46,036 nt of DNA from Nocardia testacea NBRC 100365 (GTDB lineage: Bacteria; Actinomycetota; Actinomycetes; Mycobacteriales; Mycobacteriaceae): contig NZ_BAGJ01000260.1 in the NCBI RefSeq assembly GCF_000308775.1, forward strand, positions 1 through 46,036, in the 5' to 3' direction. A program made the position numbers and the translations under genes. Shown here one piece after another: positions 34,423-41,196 of this stretch. Position 1 is the first letter of the stretch; each line of letters opens with the position of its first letter. The notes beneath the pieces were generated by a model, which worked only from the letters and a program-made list of their open reading frames with translations, had not been told where the DNA came from and did not search any database.

Positions 34423-34435
34423 TGAGAGGATTGCA

Positions 34436-35590
34436 GTGAAATTAGCCGTTGTTGGTATCGGACAGAGCAAACAGGCCAAGAAGCGCAAGGTCACCATCGG
34501 TGCGATGGTGCGCGAAGCCGTCGACGAGGCAATGGCCGACGCCGAACTGGAATTCGGCGATATCGATGCCGTCGTGCTGTCGAAGACGCCGGACCTGTTC
34601 GACGGGGTGATGAATCCGGAGCTGTACCTCGCCGACGCAATGGGAGCCCGCGGGCTACCGGTGACCCGGGTGTTCACCGGCGGCAGCGTCGGCGGGCACG
34701 CCGCCATCTACGGCGCCCATCTGGTGCAGGCGGGTCTGGCCCGGCGGGTGCTCGTAGTCGCGTATTCCAAGGAATCCGAGGGCGATTTCACCTGGGCGCT
34801 GTCGCGCGGGCTGCCCTTCAGCGCGCAACTCGGCGCGGGTGCGGGGGCGCATTTCGCGCCGGTGATCCGGGAGTACATCCGCCGGTCGGCGGCACCCGAG
34901 CACATCGGCTGGCAGATCGCGGTCAACCACCGGCTCAATGCCACCCGGAACCCGTACGCGCATATCCAGTTACCGGATATCACGGTGGAGCAGGTGCGCG
35001 AATCCCGGATGCTCTGGGACCCGATCCGTTTCCTGGAATCGTGCCCGTCCTCGGATGGTTCGTGCGCGGTGGTGATCACCGGGGAAGACGACGCCCACCA
35101 CACCGGCCGTCCGCCCGCCTGGATCCACGGCATGTCGTGGCGTACCGAGACCGGTCATTTCGCCGGGCGCGACGAAGTGAACCCCGAGGCCGGGCGGCAG
35201 TGCGCCGCCGAGGCGTACCGGCAGGCCGGGATCACCGATCCGGCCCGCGAGATCGATACCGCCGAGCTCTACATCCCCTACAGCTGGTTCGAGCCGATCT
35301 GGCTGGAGAACGTGGGCCTGGCCGAAGTCGGCCAGGGCTGGAAGGTGGTGGATTCCGGCCGTACCGCGTTCGGCGGGGAACTGCCGATCAATCCGTCCGG
35401 CGGGGTGCTGTCCGGAAATCCCACGGGGGCGACGGGTCTGCTGCGGTTCGCCGAGGCGGCCATGCAGGTCCGCGGTACCGCGGGCGAGCACCAGGTCCCG
35501 GACGCCCGCCGCGCCATCGGCCACGCCATGGGCGGGGCGGCGCAGTTCCACGCGCTCTGGGTGGTCGGCGCCGAACCGCCGATTTCCTGA
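34436..35590 (+). CDS. Thiolase-fold protein, Ltp3-like (no nucleophilic Cys)
   Basis: 384 residues: MKLAVVGIGQSKQAKKRKVTIGAMVREAVDEAMADAELEFGDIDAVVLSKTPDLFDG, TGGSVGGHAAIYGAHLVQAGLARRVLVVAYSKESEGDF, AELYIPYSWFEPIWLENVGLAEVGQGWKVVDSG, NPSGGVLSGNPTGATGLLRFAEAAMQVRG. At the usual Cys position stands GGSVGG, so it is not a normal thiolase. With the Ltp4-like protein and DUF35 partners it likely forms a retro-aldol lyase for a branched steroid side chain. The GTG at 34436 now has GAGAGG from the transposon end 6 nt upstream; before insertion GGAGGG of the Ltp4-like gene would have served. Confidence 0.87.
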   Translation: MKLAVVGIGQSKQAKKRKVTIGAMVREAVDEAMADAELEFGDIDAVVLSKTPDLFDGVMNPELYLADAMGARGLPVTRVFTGGSVGGHAAIYGAHLVQAGLARRVLVVAYSKESEGDFTWALSRGLPFSAQLGAGAGAHFAPVIREYIRRSAAPEHIGWQIAVNHRLNATRNPYAHIQLPDITVEQVRESRMLWDPIRFLESCPSSDGSCAVVITGEDDAHHTGRPPAWIHGMSWRTETGHFAGRDEVNPEAGRQCAAEAYRQAGITDPAREIDTAELYIPYSWFEPIWLENVGLAEVGQGWKVVDSGRTAFGGELPINPSGGVLSGNPTGATGLLRFAEAAMQVRGTAGEHQVPDARRAIGHAMGGAAQFHALWVVGAEPPIS

Positions 35591-35680
35591 CCCGGAGGTT
35601 CCGGCGACATCGGCCGGACCCCCACCGCATCGGCCCGGCACGGGCCACCACACTTCCGCAAACCGCGGGACCGCACGAGG

Positions 35681-35829
35681 CGAGGAGAGAGCAGATGATG
35701 CGATACCGCCGCGATCGCTGCGGCCTCCGCGGACCGCGTGTGTCAGCTACCGAGGAGCGATCGTGATGCGATACCTCCGCCTCCGCTACGGCCTCCGCGG
35801 GCCGCATGTATCAGTTTTCGAGGAGAGAT
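35681..35829 (+). repeat. Tandem duplication of about 68-70 nt with a third ribosome binding site
   Basis: Two diverged copies (about 35685-35760 and 35753-35828) share GATGCGATACC, CGGCCTCCGCGG and CGAGGAG. CGAGGAG occurs at 35681, 35751 and 35819/35820, each 7-8 nt before a start codon. Confidence 0.85.
35695..35766 (+). CDS. Micro-ORF 1 (23 residues), Arg-rich
   Basis: ATG ATG CGA TAC opens a frame coding MMRYRRDRCGLRGP then RVSATEERS. It has an excellent Shine-Dalgarno (GAGGAGAG) and its stop overlaps the start of micro-ORF 2 (GTGA/TGATG). Seven of 23 residues are Arg. I know no family for it. It could be a true small peptide or a leader that sets translation of the thiolase. Confidence 0.5.
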   Translation: MMRYRRDRCGLRGPRVSATEERS

Positions 35830-35831
35830 AA
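35763..35831 (+). CDS. Micro-ORF 2 (21-22 residues), paralogue of micro-ORF 1
   Basis: GTG ATG CGA TAC opens a frame coding VMRYLRLRYGLRGP then HVSVFEER. It has GAGGAG upstream and its TAA overlaps the thiolase ATG (TAATG). About 15 positions match micro-ORF 1 (RY-R-R-GLRGP-VS--EER), with no frame break despite several substitutions. Start may be the GTG or the next ATG. Confidence 0.5.
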   Translation: MMRYLRLRYGLRGPHVSVFEER

Positions 35832-37030
35832 TGACCGGACGGGTGTATGTCGCCGGGGTCGGGATGACCAAGTTCGAGAAGATCCAGTCCCGGGACTGGA
35901 CGTATCCGGAGATGGTCGCCGAGGCGGTAGGCCAGGCGCTCACCGACGCCGGAGTCGGTTACGACCAGGTGCAGCGCGCCGCCGTCGGGTACGTCTTCCA
36001 GCCGTCCACCGCGGGACAGCGGGCGCTCTACGATATCGGGCTGACCGGTATCCCGATGGTCAACGTCAACAACAACTGCGCCACCGGGTCCACCGCGCTC
36101 GTGCTCGCCCGGGAATGGGTGCAGGCCGGTCTGGCCGATATCGTGCTCGCGGTCGGGTTCGAGCAGATGACCAAACAGGCGATGTCGGGCGACGGCACCG
36201 TCCCGAAGGTCACCACGGTGGACCGGCACATGGACGCGCTGAAGGCCGCTGCCGGTTTCGGCCACGCGCCGATGACCGCCCAATTCTTCAGTGCGGCAGC
36301 GGTCGAGCACATGCAGCGGTACGGGACCACCCGTGAACAGCTGGCCCGGGTCGCGGTGAAGAACCACGAACACTCCACCCGCAACCCCAAAGCCCAGTTC
36401 CAGGACGCCTACACCCTGGACCAGGTGCTCGGCGACAAACTGGTCTCCGATCCGCTGACCCGCTCCCAGTGCTCCCCCATGTCCGACGGCGCCGGCGCGG
36501 CGGTGCTGGTGAGCGAACGCTACGTGCGCGAACACGGTCTCGATCGGGCGGTGCCGATCCTCGCCCAGGAACTGGTGACCGATACCGGCGCCTCGTTCGA
36601 GTCGGGATCGATGATCGATGTGGTGGGCGCACCCATGGCGCGTATCGCCGGCCGGAAGGTACTGGAGACCGCCGGGGTGGGTATCGACGATATCGATGTG
36701 CTCGAACTGCACGACTGCTTCTCCATCAACGAGCTGCTCACCTACGAGGCGCTGGGTCTGTGCGGCGAAGGCGAATCCGGCGCGCTGGTGGAGTCGGGGG
36801 CGACCACCTACGGCGGCCGCTGGGTGGTGAACCCGTCGGGTGGGCTCATCTCCAAGGGGCATCCGCTCGGCGCCACCGGGCTGGCACAGTGCACGGAACT
36901 GGTCACCCAGGTGCGCGGTGCGGCGGGTGCGCGTCAGGTGGACGGCGCCCGGCTCGGGCTCGCCCACAATCTCGGGCTCGGTGGAGCCTGCGTCGTGACC
37001 CTGTACGGTGCGCCGGACACGGTCTCCTAG
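35831..37030 (+). CDS. SCP2/SCP-x-type thiolase (lipid-transfer-like acetyl-CoA acyltransferase)
   Basis: 399 residues with complete thiolase residues: C83 in VNNNCATGSTALV, the HDCFSINELLTYEALGLC block, NPSGGLISKGHPLGATGLAQ and the C-terminal NLGLGGACVV. It should cleave a 3-ketoacyl-CoA by CoA, releasing acetyl- or propionyl-CoA, the step after beta-oxidation of a side chain. AGGAGAG is 3-4 nt upstream of ATG, and the start overlaps the stop of micro-ORF 2. The 105-nt spacer from the Ltp3-like gene allows read-through from the same operon. Confidence 0.92.
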   Translation: MTGRVYVAGVGMTKFEKIQSRDWTYPEMVAEAVGQALTDAGVGYDQVQRAAVGYVFQPSTAGQRALYDIGLTGIPMVNVNNNCATGSTALVLAREWVQAGLADIVLAVGFEQMTKQAMSGDGTVPKVTTVDRHMDALKAAAGFGHAPMTAQFFSAAAVEHMQRYGTTREQLARVAVKNHEHSTRNPKAQFQDAYTLDQVLGDKLVSDPLTRSQCSPMSDGAGAAVLVSERYVREHGLDRAVPILAQELVTDTGASFESGSMIDVVGAPMARIAGRKVLETAGVGIDDIDVLELHDCFSINELLTYEALGLCGEGESGALVESGATTYGGRWVVNPSGGLISKGHPLGATGLAQCTELVTQVRGAAGARQVDGARLGLAHNLGLGGACVVTLYGAPDTVS

Positions 37031-37040
37031 AGTTCCGGTC
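37028..37040 (+). promoter_or_regulatory. Leaderless promoter -10 box of the TetR gene
   Basis: TAGAGT (37028-37033), overlapping the thiolase stop codon, is followed after seven bases by the ATG at 37041. Confidence 0.5.
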
Positions 37041-37778
37041 ATGACGAGAAGCCGGGTGCGGTCCGGGCGGGCGATGTCCTCGCCCGCCGCATCCCCGCGC
37101 CGGGGTCCGGCCGCGGCCCGCGGCGCGGCCCGCCCGGACCCCGGCCCCGGGCACTCCCCCGAGGCCGGTCTTCCCACCGATCAGCGCCTGATCCTGGCCG
37201 CCGAACGCCTCTTCGCCGAACGCGGGATCGACGCGGTCTCCCTGCGTTCGGTGATGGCCGAGGCCGGCGCGAACGTCGCCTCCGTGCACTATCACTTCGG
37301 TTCCAAGGACGCCCTGGTCGACGCCTTGATCAGCCGCCGCAGTGAACAACTGCACACCCGGCGCGCCGAACTGCTGGACGCCGTGGAGGCCGCCGGCGCA
37401 CCCGATGCCCGCGCACTGGCCGACGCCTTCGTCCGCCCCGTCGGCGAACTCGCCGCCGCCGGCGGCACACCGTGGATCCGGCTGGTCGCGGGCATCATGA
37501 GCGGTAACCATCCCGCCCTCACCAAACTCACCGAGGGATTCGCCCCCCAGGCCCTGCGATTCAACGCCCTGCTGGAGCAGACCGCCCCCGGCGTCGCGTC
37601 CCGGACCATCCGTTTCCGCCTCACTCAGGCCATGAACCTGACCTTCCAGACGCTCGGCGACCCGGACGGTCTGCGGGGCATGCTGGCGCTCAGCGGAACC
37701 CGGCTCTCCCCCGACGAACTGCTCACCGAACTGATCGATACCGTCACCGCGATCCTCACCGGGCCACCGGACCGCTGA
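37041..37778 (+). CDS. TetR-family transcriptional regulator
   Basis: 245 residues. After a 45-residue Pro/Arg/Ala-rich tail, the HTH covers about 50-95 (TDQRLILAAERLFAERGIDAVSLRSVMAEAGANVASVHYHFGSKDALVDALI). The C-terminal ligand domain (96-245) is helical with a GIMSGNHPALTKL segment. Ligand is probably an acyl-CoA given its neighbours. It follows the thiolase by ten bases with its own promoter-like box. Candidate operators are the palindrome at 31027-31042 and sites near its own start. Confidence 0.92.
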   Translation: MTRSRVRSGRAMSSPAASPRRGPAAARGAARPDPGPGHSPEAGLPTDQRLILAAERLFAERGIDAVSLRSVMAEAGANVASVHYHFGSKDALVDALISRRSEQLHTRRAELLDAVEAAGAPDARALADAFVRPVGELAAAGGTPWIRLVAGIMSGNHPALTKLTEGFAPQALRFNALLEQTAPGVASRTIRFRLTQAMNLTFQTLGDPDGLRGMLALSGTRLSPDELLTELIDTVTAILTGPPDR

Positions 37779-37876
37779 GGTCCTCGCCGACCTGCTCGGC
37801 GCGCGCTATCACCGATAGTGGACCCACTGCGGCACCTGGGGTCTGTTCAACTCGCCGGGCGGTACCCACAGACGTG

Positions 37877-37888
37877 TACATTGCGGCC
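37877..37888 (+). promoter_or_regulatory. Leaderless promoter -10 box of the antitoxin gene
   Basis: TACATT (37877-37882) ends six bases before the ATG at 37889. Phd/YefM antitoxins normally repress their own promoter here. Confidence 0.5.
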
Positions 37889-38167
37889 ATGAACGATCGG
37901 CTGAGCATTCGCGAAGCCCGCGCACAACTACCGACTGTGGTCGATGCCGCCGCTCGCGAAGGACACGTCACCGTGATCACCCGTGGCGGTGAGCCGGCAG
38001 CCGCTGTCATCCCGTTGTTCATGCTGGCCGAGCTCGAGGGGTGGGAAGATGCGCAGCTGGAGCGTATGGCGGACGAAGCACTTGCCGAAGCGGGTGAGCC
38101 CGAACGGATCACCCTGGGACAGATGATGGACGAGATCCTCGCTGCGGGAGACGACACCGTGGCCTGA
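37889..38167 (+). CDS. Phd/YefM-family type II antitoxin
   Basis: 92 residues. MNDRLSIREARAQLPTVVDAAAREGHVTVITRGGEPAAAVIPLFMLAELEG is the full Phd/YefM DNA-binding fold; the C-terminal acidic helices (AQLERMADEALAEAGEPERITLGQMMDEIL) would wrap the toxin. Third-position GC is lower than in the neighbours, fitting horizontal acquisition. A RelE/ParE-like frame follows directly. The ATG at 37889 is preferred over a GTG five codons upstream because of the -10 box. Confidence 0.9.
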   Translation: MNDRLSIREARAQLPTVVDAAAREGHVTVITRGGEPAAAVIPLFMLAELEGWEDAQLERMADEALAEAGEPERITLGQMMDEILAAGDDTVA

Positions 38168-38196
38168 AGTACGAATCTGCTGGATCGCTACCGCCA

Positions 38197-38430
38197 GTGG
38201 CGCCGCGATCCGTTCCCCAGGAGGACGCGTTGCGCCTTCTGGCCCGCACGACTTCATCGGTTGCGGATCCATATCGGAACGACGCCGGTTCGGATACCGA
38301 AGCATCGACAGGTCGCCCCGGGTTCCGCCCGAGGGTGGGCAACTACCGCCTCGTCTACGAGGTCGACGACGGAAAGGCTGTGATCCTGGTGATCTCCGCG
38401 CGCCATCGACGAGAAATATACGAGCGGTAG
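38197..38430 (+). CDS. RelE/ParE-family toxin, N-terminus doubtful (probably degenerate)
   Basis: The C-terminal part is clear: VPQEDALRLLAR then RPGFRPRVGNYRLVYEVDDGKAVILVISARHRREIYER, with the GNYR..YEV and HRREIYE ends of the RelE fold. In this frame the only standard start is the GTG at 38197, which gives 77 residues and lacks the first strand. Extending back reaches LKYE at a CTG (38164) overlapping the antitoxin stop, where relatives usually have ATG. In another frame the same DNA reads EVRI..ATASGAAIRS, which also looks like the missing start, so a frameshift is likely. The toxin may be inactive. Confidence 0.6.
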   Translation: MAPRSVPQEDALRLLARTTSSVADPYRNDAGSDTEASTGRPGFRPRVGNYRLVYEVDDGKAVILVISARHRREIYER

Positions 38431-38443
38431 TTGCCCGGCGGCC

Positions 38444-40033
38444 TCAGTTGACCTGCCGACCCTCACCCCAGTACTGCGCCCGCAGCGCTTTCTTGTCCGG
38501 TTTACCGAGCGGGCTGACCGGGATGCTCTCGGCGAAATCGACGGTTTTCGGGGTGTAGACCGCCCCCTTGCGGTCCTTCACGAGGGCCTGCAATTCCTCG
38601 ACCGGCACCGACTGCCCGTCGCGCAGGACGACGACCGCCTTGACCGCCTCGCCCCACTTGTCGTCCGGCACCCCGATCACGGCCGCGGCGCTCACCGCGG
38701 GATGCGCCGACAGCACGTCCTCGACCTCACGGGGGTACACATTGAACCCGCCGGAGACGATCATGTCCTTCTTGCGGTCGACGATGTAGAGGAAACCCTC
38801 CTCGTCCTGCCGGGCGATATCGCCGGTGTGCAGCCAGCCGAATTCGGTGGCCTCCGCGGTCTGTTCGGGTTTGTTCAGGTACCCGTTCATCACCAGCGGG
38901 CCCCGGACACACACCTCGCCCGGCTCGCCCTGGGGCACTTCGTTGCCCTTCTCGTCGAGCAGCGCCACCGACAGCCACGGCACCGGACGGCCACAACTGG
39001 CCAGCCGCTCGGGCTTGTTCAGGTCGTGGTCGGCGCGGCGCAGCACCGAGATGGTCATCGGGCTCTCGGCCTGGCCGTAGAACTGGAAGAAGATGGGACC
39101 GAACTTCTCGATGGCCTCGGCCAGCCGGGTCGGGGAGATCGCGGAGGCGCCGTAGAACACCGTCTGCAGGCTGGACAGGTCGTACTTGTCGAGGTCGGGG
39201 CTGTCCAGCAGGGCGTAGAGCATGGTGGGCACCAGCATGGTCGCGGTGATCTTGTACTTCTCGATCGCCTCGAGCACCTTGGCCGGGTGGAAGTACGGCA
39301 GCACCACGATCGAACCGCCCTGTTGAGCAGTGGGACCCCAGAACGCGGCGCCCGCGTGGCTCAGCGGGGTGCACACCAGGAACCGGACCTCGTCGGGCCA
39401 CTCCCATTCGGTCATCTGGATGCGCAGCATGGTGGTGCTGCCGCGGAAGCTCATCTCCACGCCCTTGGGCTTACCGGTGGTGCCGCCGGTGTAGGCCAGG
39501 CTCATGGTCGCGTTCGGATCCACCTGCGGACCGCGCACCCGCTCGGGGGTGAACCCGGCGGCCAGTTCGATGAGATCGGTCCCCGCCTCGGACGAGCCGA
39601 ACGAGAACAGGTTCCGCAGCCCGGGCACCTTGTCGCGCAACTGCGCGGCACGTTCGTCGAAACCGCTCGGGTCGTAGATCAGGGTTTCCACGCCCGCGTC
39701 CTCGAGGACGTAGGCGTGATCGTCGAGCGAGCCCATCGGGTGCAGTGCCATGGCCCGCGACCCGTTCACGTTGTTGGCGCCCTGGGCGAAGATAACCTCC
39801 GGGCGGTTCGCCGAGAGGACCGCCACCGGGGAGCCCACGCCCAGTCCGGCCGAGGCCAGCGCCTGGGCGAACCGGCTGATCTGATCGCGCACGTCGCGGT
39901 AGGTCAGGGTGGCGTCGTCGATATGGACCGCGGTGCGGTCGGCATATCGCTCGAGAGCTTTGCCCAGCAGGTCCACCGCCAGTGGCTCGCGGTGTAGCAG
40001 GGCGGCGTCGTCGACGTGCGGTTCAGTGTTCAT
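38444..40033 (-). CDS. FadD8-like acyl-CoA ligase (AMP-binding)
   Basis: 529 residues. ATP-binding YTGGTTGKPKGVE, FVCTPLSHAGAAFW-like core (FLVCTPLSHAGAAFW), YYGASA-type FYGASAISPTRLAEAIEKFG, YGQAESPM, WLHTGDIARQDEEGFLYIVDRKKDMIVSGGFNVYPREVED, and the catalytic Lys in PLGKPDKKALRAQYW. The arrangement closely follows mycobacterial FadD8. It activates a carboxylic acid as CoA thioester, here probably a sterol side-chain or steroid-ring acid. A KstR-like site lies 139 nt upstream. The ATG at 40033 is chosen at MNTEPHVDD; the frame extends further without coding signs. Confidence 0.92.
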   Translation of the reverse strand: MNTEPHVDDAALLHREPLAVDLLGKALERYADRTAVHIDDATLTYRDVRDQISRFAQALASAGLGVGSPVAVLSANRPEVIFAQGANNVNGSRAMALHPMGSLDDHAYVLEDAGVETLIYDPSGFDERAAQLRDKVPGLRNLFSFGSSEAGTDLIELAAGFTPERVRGPQVDPNATMSLAYTGGTTGKPKGVEMSFRGSTTMLRIQMTEWEWPDEVRFLVCTPLSHAGAAFWGPTAQQGGSIVVLPYFHPAKVLEAIEKYKITATMLVPTMLYALLDSPDLDKYDLSSLQTVFYGASAISPTRLAEAIEKFGPIFFQFYGQAESPMTISVLRRADHDLNKPERLASCGRPVPWLSVALLDEKGNEVPQGEPGEVCVRGPLVMNGYLNKPEQTAEATEFGWLHTGDIARQDEEGFLYIVDRKKDMIVSGGFNVYPREVEDVLSAHPAVSAAAVIGVPDDKWGEAVKAVVVLRDGQSVPVEELQALVKDRKGAVYTPKTVDFAESIPVSPLGKPDKKALRAQYWGEGRQVN

Positions 40034-40171
40034 TCGTCTGCCTTTCGGGCCGGCCCGTAGCAGTGGACCGGCGAAAATCGACCGGCGCTCCGGCGCGGTC
40101 ACGGGCCGCGGGCACCGCCACATGGCGCCGCGGCCCGTGAACCACCCACGGGGCTCGCAAACCGCAAAAAC

Positions 40172-40185
40172 TATAACACGTTCTA
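40172..40185. promoter_or_regulatory. KstR-like operator upstream of the acyl-CoA ligase
   Basis: TATAACACGTTCTA fits TnnAACnnGTTnnA fully and closely resembles known mycobacterial KstR sites. It lies in an AT-rich island just after the LysR stop codon, in the promoter of the ligase gene. Confidence 0.7.
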
Positions 40186-40187
40186 TT

Positions 40188-41111
40188 TTATTTTCGAGGC
40201 GAATCCATCGGTCCCCCGGCCGTCCCGGCGAGAGCCGACCGGCACGCCGCCACATAACCGCGCACCAACGGCCGGATATCGTCGCGCCGCCAGGCCAGGG
40301 CCAGCTCGCTCGGGCTCAGCCCGCCGACCGGCCGCACCACCACACCCTCGTGAGCCACCAGCGGCGCGTTACCCGCCGCCAGCAGCACCACCCCGTCGCC
40401 GCCGCGCACCGCTTCGTAGGTCTCCTCGGTACTCGCGATCTCACCACCGATGACCGGGGGCCGGCCACCGCGTTCGTCGACCGCGAGGAAGTGGTCGCGC
40501 AGCGCCCGGGCCGATTCCGGGAGCGCCAGGAACGGTTCGTCCAGCAGTTCCGCGAACTCCACGACATCGCAGCGGGCGAGGCGATGGGAATCGGGCAGCG
40601 CCACCACCCGGGGTTCGCGAGCCACGACCACCCATTCGTACCGGTCTGCACCTGCCAGCGGTAGCCAGACGAACGCCACATCGGTGGATCCGTCGGCCAG
40701 CCCGGCGGTCGGATCGAGCCAGCCGATCTGACGCAGAACGGGTTTGGCGGCGGGATGGGCCGCCGTGAACCGGGCCCGCACCGCCGGGAGCAGGCCACGG
40801 CCCGGGCTGGTACTGATACCGATGGCCAGGGTGGCCCGTTGCCCCGCCTTGGCGGCTTCCACATCGGTGTACGCCGCCTCCCACGCGGCCAGCAACTGCC
40901 GCGCATGCGGTAGCAGCGCCTCCCCCACCGGAGTGAGCCGCACCGAACGCCCGTCCCGGTCGAACAGCGGCGCGCCCAGTTGCTGCTCGAGCGCCCGGAT
41001 CTGCTTGCTCAGCGCGGGCTGGGAGACGAACAGGCGTTCGGCGGCGCGGGTGAAATTCAGCTGCTCGGCGACCGCCGCGAAGTAGCGCAGGTCCCGACCG
41101 TGCACGTCCAT
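40188..41111 (-). CDS. LysR-family transcriptional regulator
   Basis: 307 residues. The winged HTH covers 1-65 (DLRYFAAVAEQLNFTRAAERLFVSQPALSKQIRALEQQLGAPLFDRDGRSVRLT), followed by a linker helix and the substrate-binding domain with EPFLALPESA and GDGVVLLAAG. It is divergent from an SDR gene, the classical LysR arrangement, and probably controls it. The ATG start lies within a palindrome that fits a LysR box, so it may bind over its own start codon. Confidence 0.92.
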   Translation of the reverse strand: MDVHGRDLRYFAAVAEQLNFTRAAERLFVSQPALSKQIRALEQQLGAPLFDRDGRSVRLTPVGEALLPHARQLLAAWEAAYTDVEAAKAGQRATLAIGISTSPGRGLLPAVRARFTAAHPAAKPVLRQIGWLDPTAGLADGSTDVAFVWLPLAGADRYEWVVVAREPRVVALPDSHRLARCDVVEFAELLDEPFLALPESARALRDHFLAVDERGGRPPVIGGEIASTEETYEAVRGGDGVVLLAAGNAPLVAHEGVVVRPVGGLSPSELALAWRRDDIRPLVRGYVAACRSALAGTAGGPMDSPRK

Positions 41112-41124
41112 AACCAACGGTTAT
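41110..41124. promoter_or_regulatory. LysR-type palindrome over the LysR start
   Basis: ATAACC-AAC-GGTTAT is a perfect inverted repeat with an internal T-N11-A (41111-41123). It covers the last base of the LysR start codon and lies 73 nt before the divergent SDR start. Confidence 0.6.
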
Positions 41125-41196
41125 CACACCGGGTCTTGGACATCACCCCGGCACTGGATCAGGATCGTTGTCGACCCACGAATCGAGGAGAACGCA

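Larger units (their letters stand above)
33108..34435 (-). mobile_element. IS200/IS605-group (IS1341-type) element carrying tnpB only
   Basis: The element sits between the Ltp4-like and Ltp3-like genes and carries tnpB on the minus strand without a tnpA. The boundaries are proposed from reconstruction: joining base 33107 to base 34436 gives CGG TGA for the Ltp4-like end and GTG AAA for the Ltp3-like start with a GTGA overlap, and brings GGAGGG six bases ahead of that GTG. In this reading the left-end flank is TTTCAC (minus strand) and the right end finishes in TCAA. The ends share an imperfect 30-nt direct repeat. No target duplication is seen, as expected for this group. Confidence 0.75.

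Noticed and set aside
34333..34707. N-terminal extension of the tnpB frame
   Set aside because: It is antisense to the Ltp3-like gene and crosses the proposed left end; TnpB similarity starts at the GTG at 34332.
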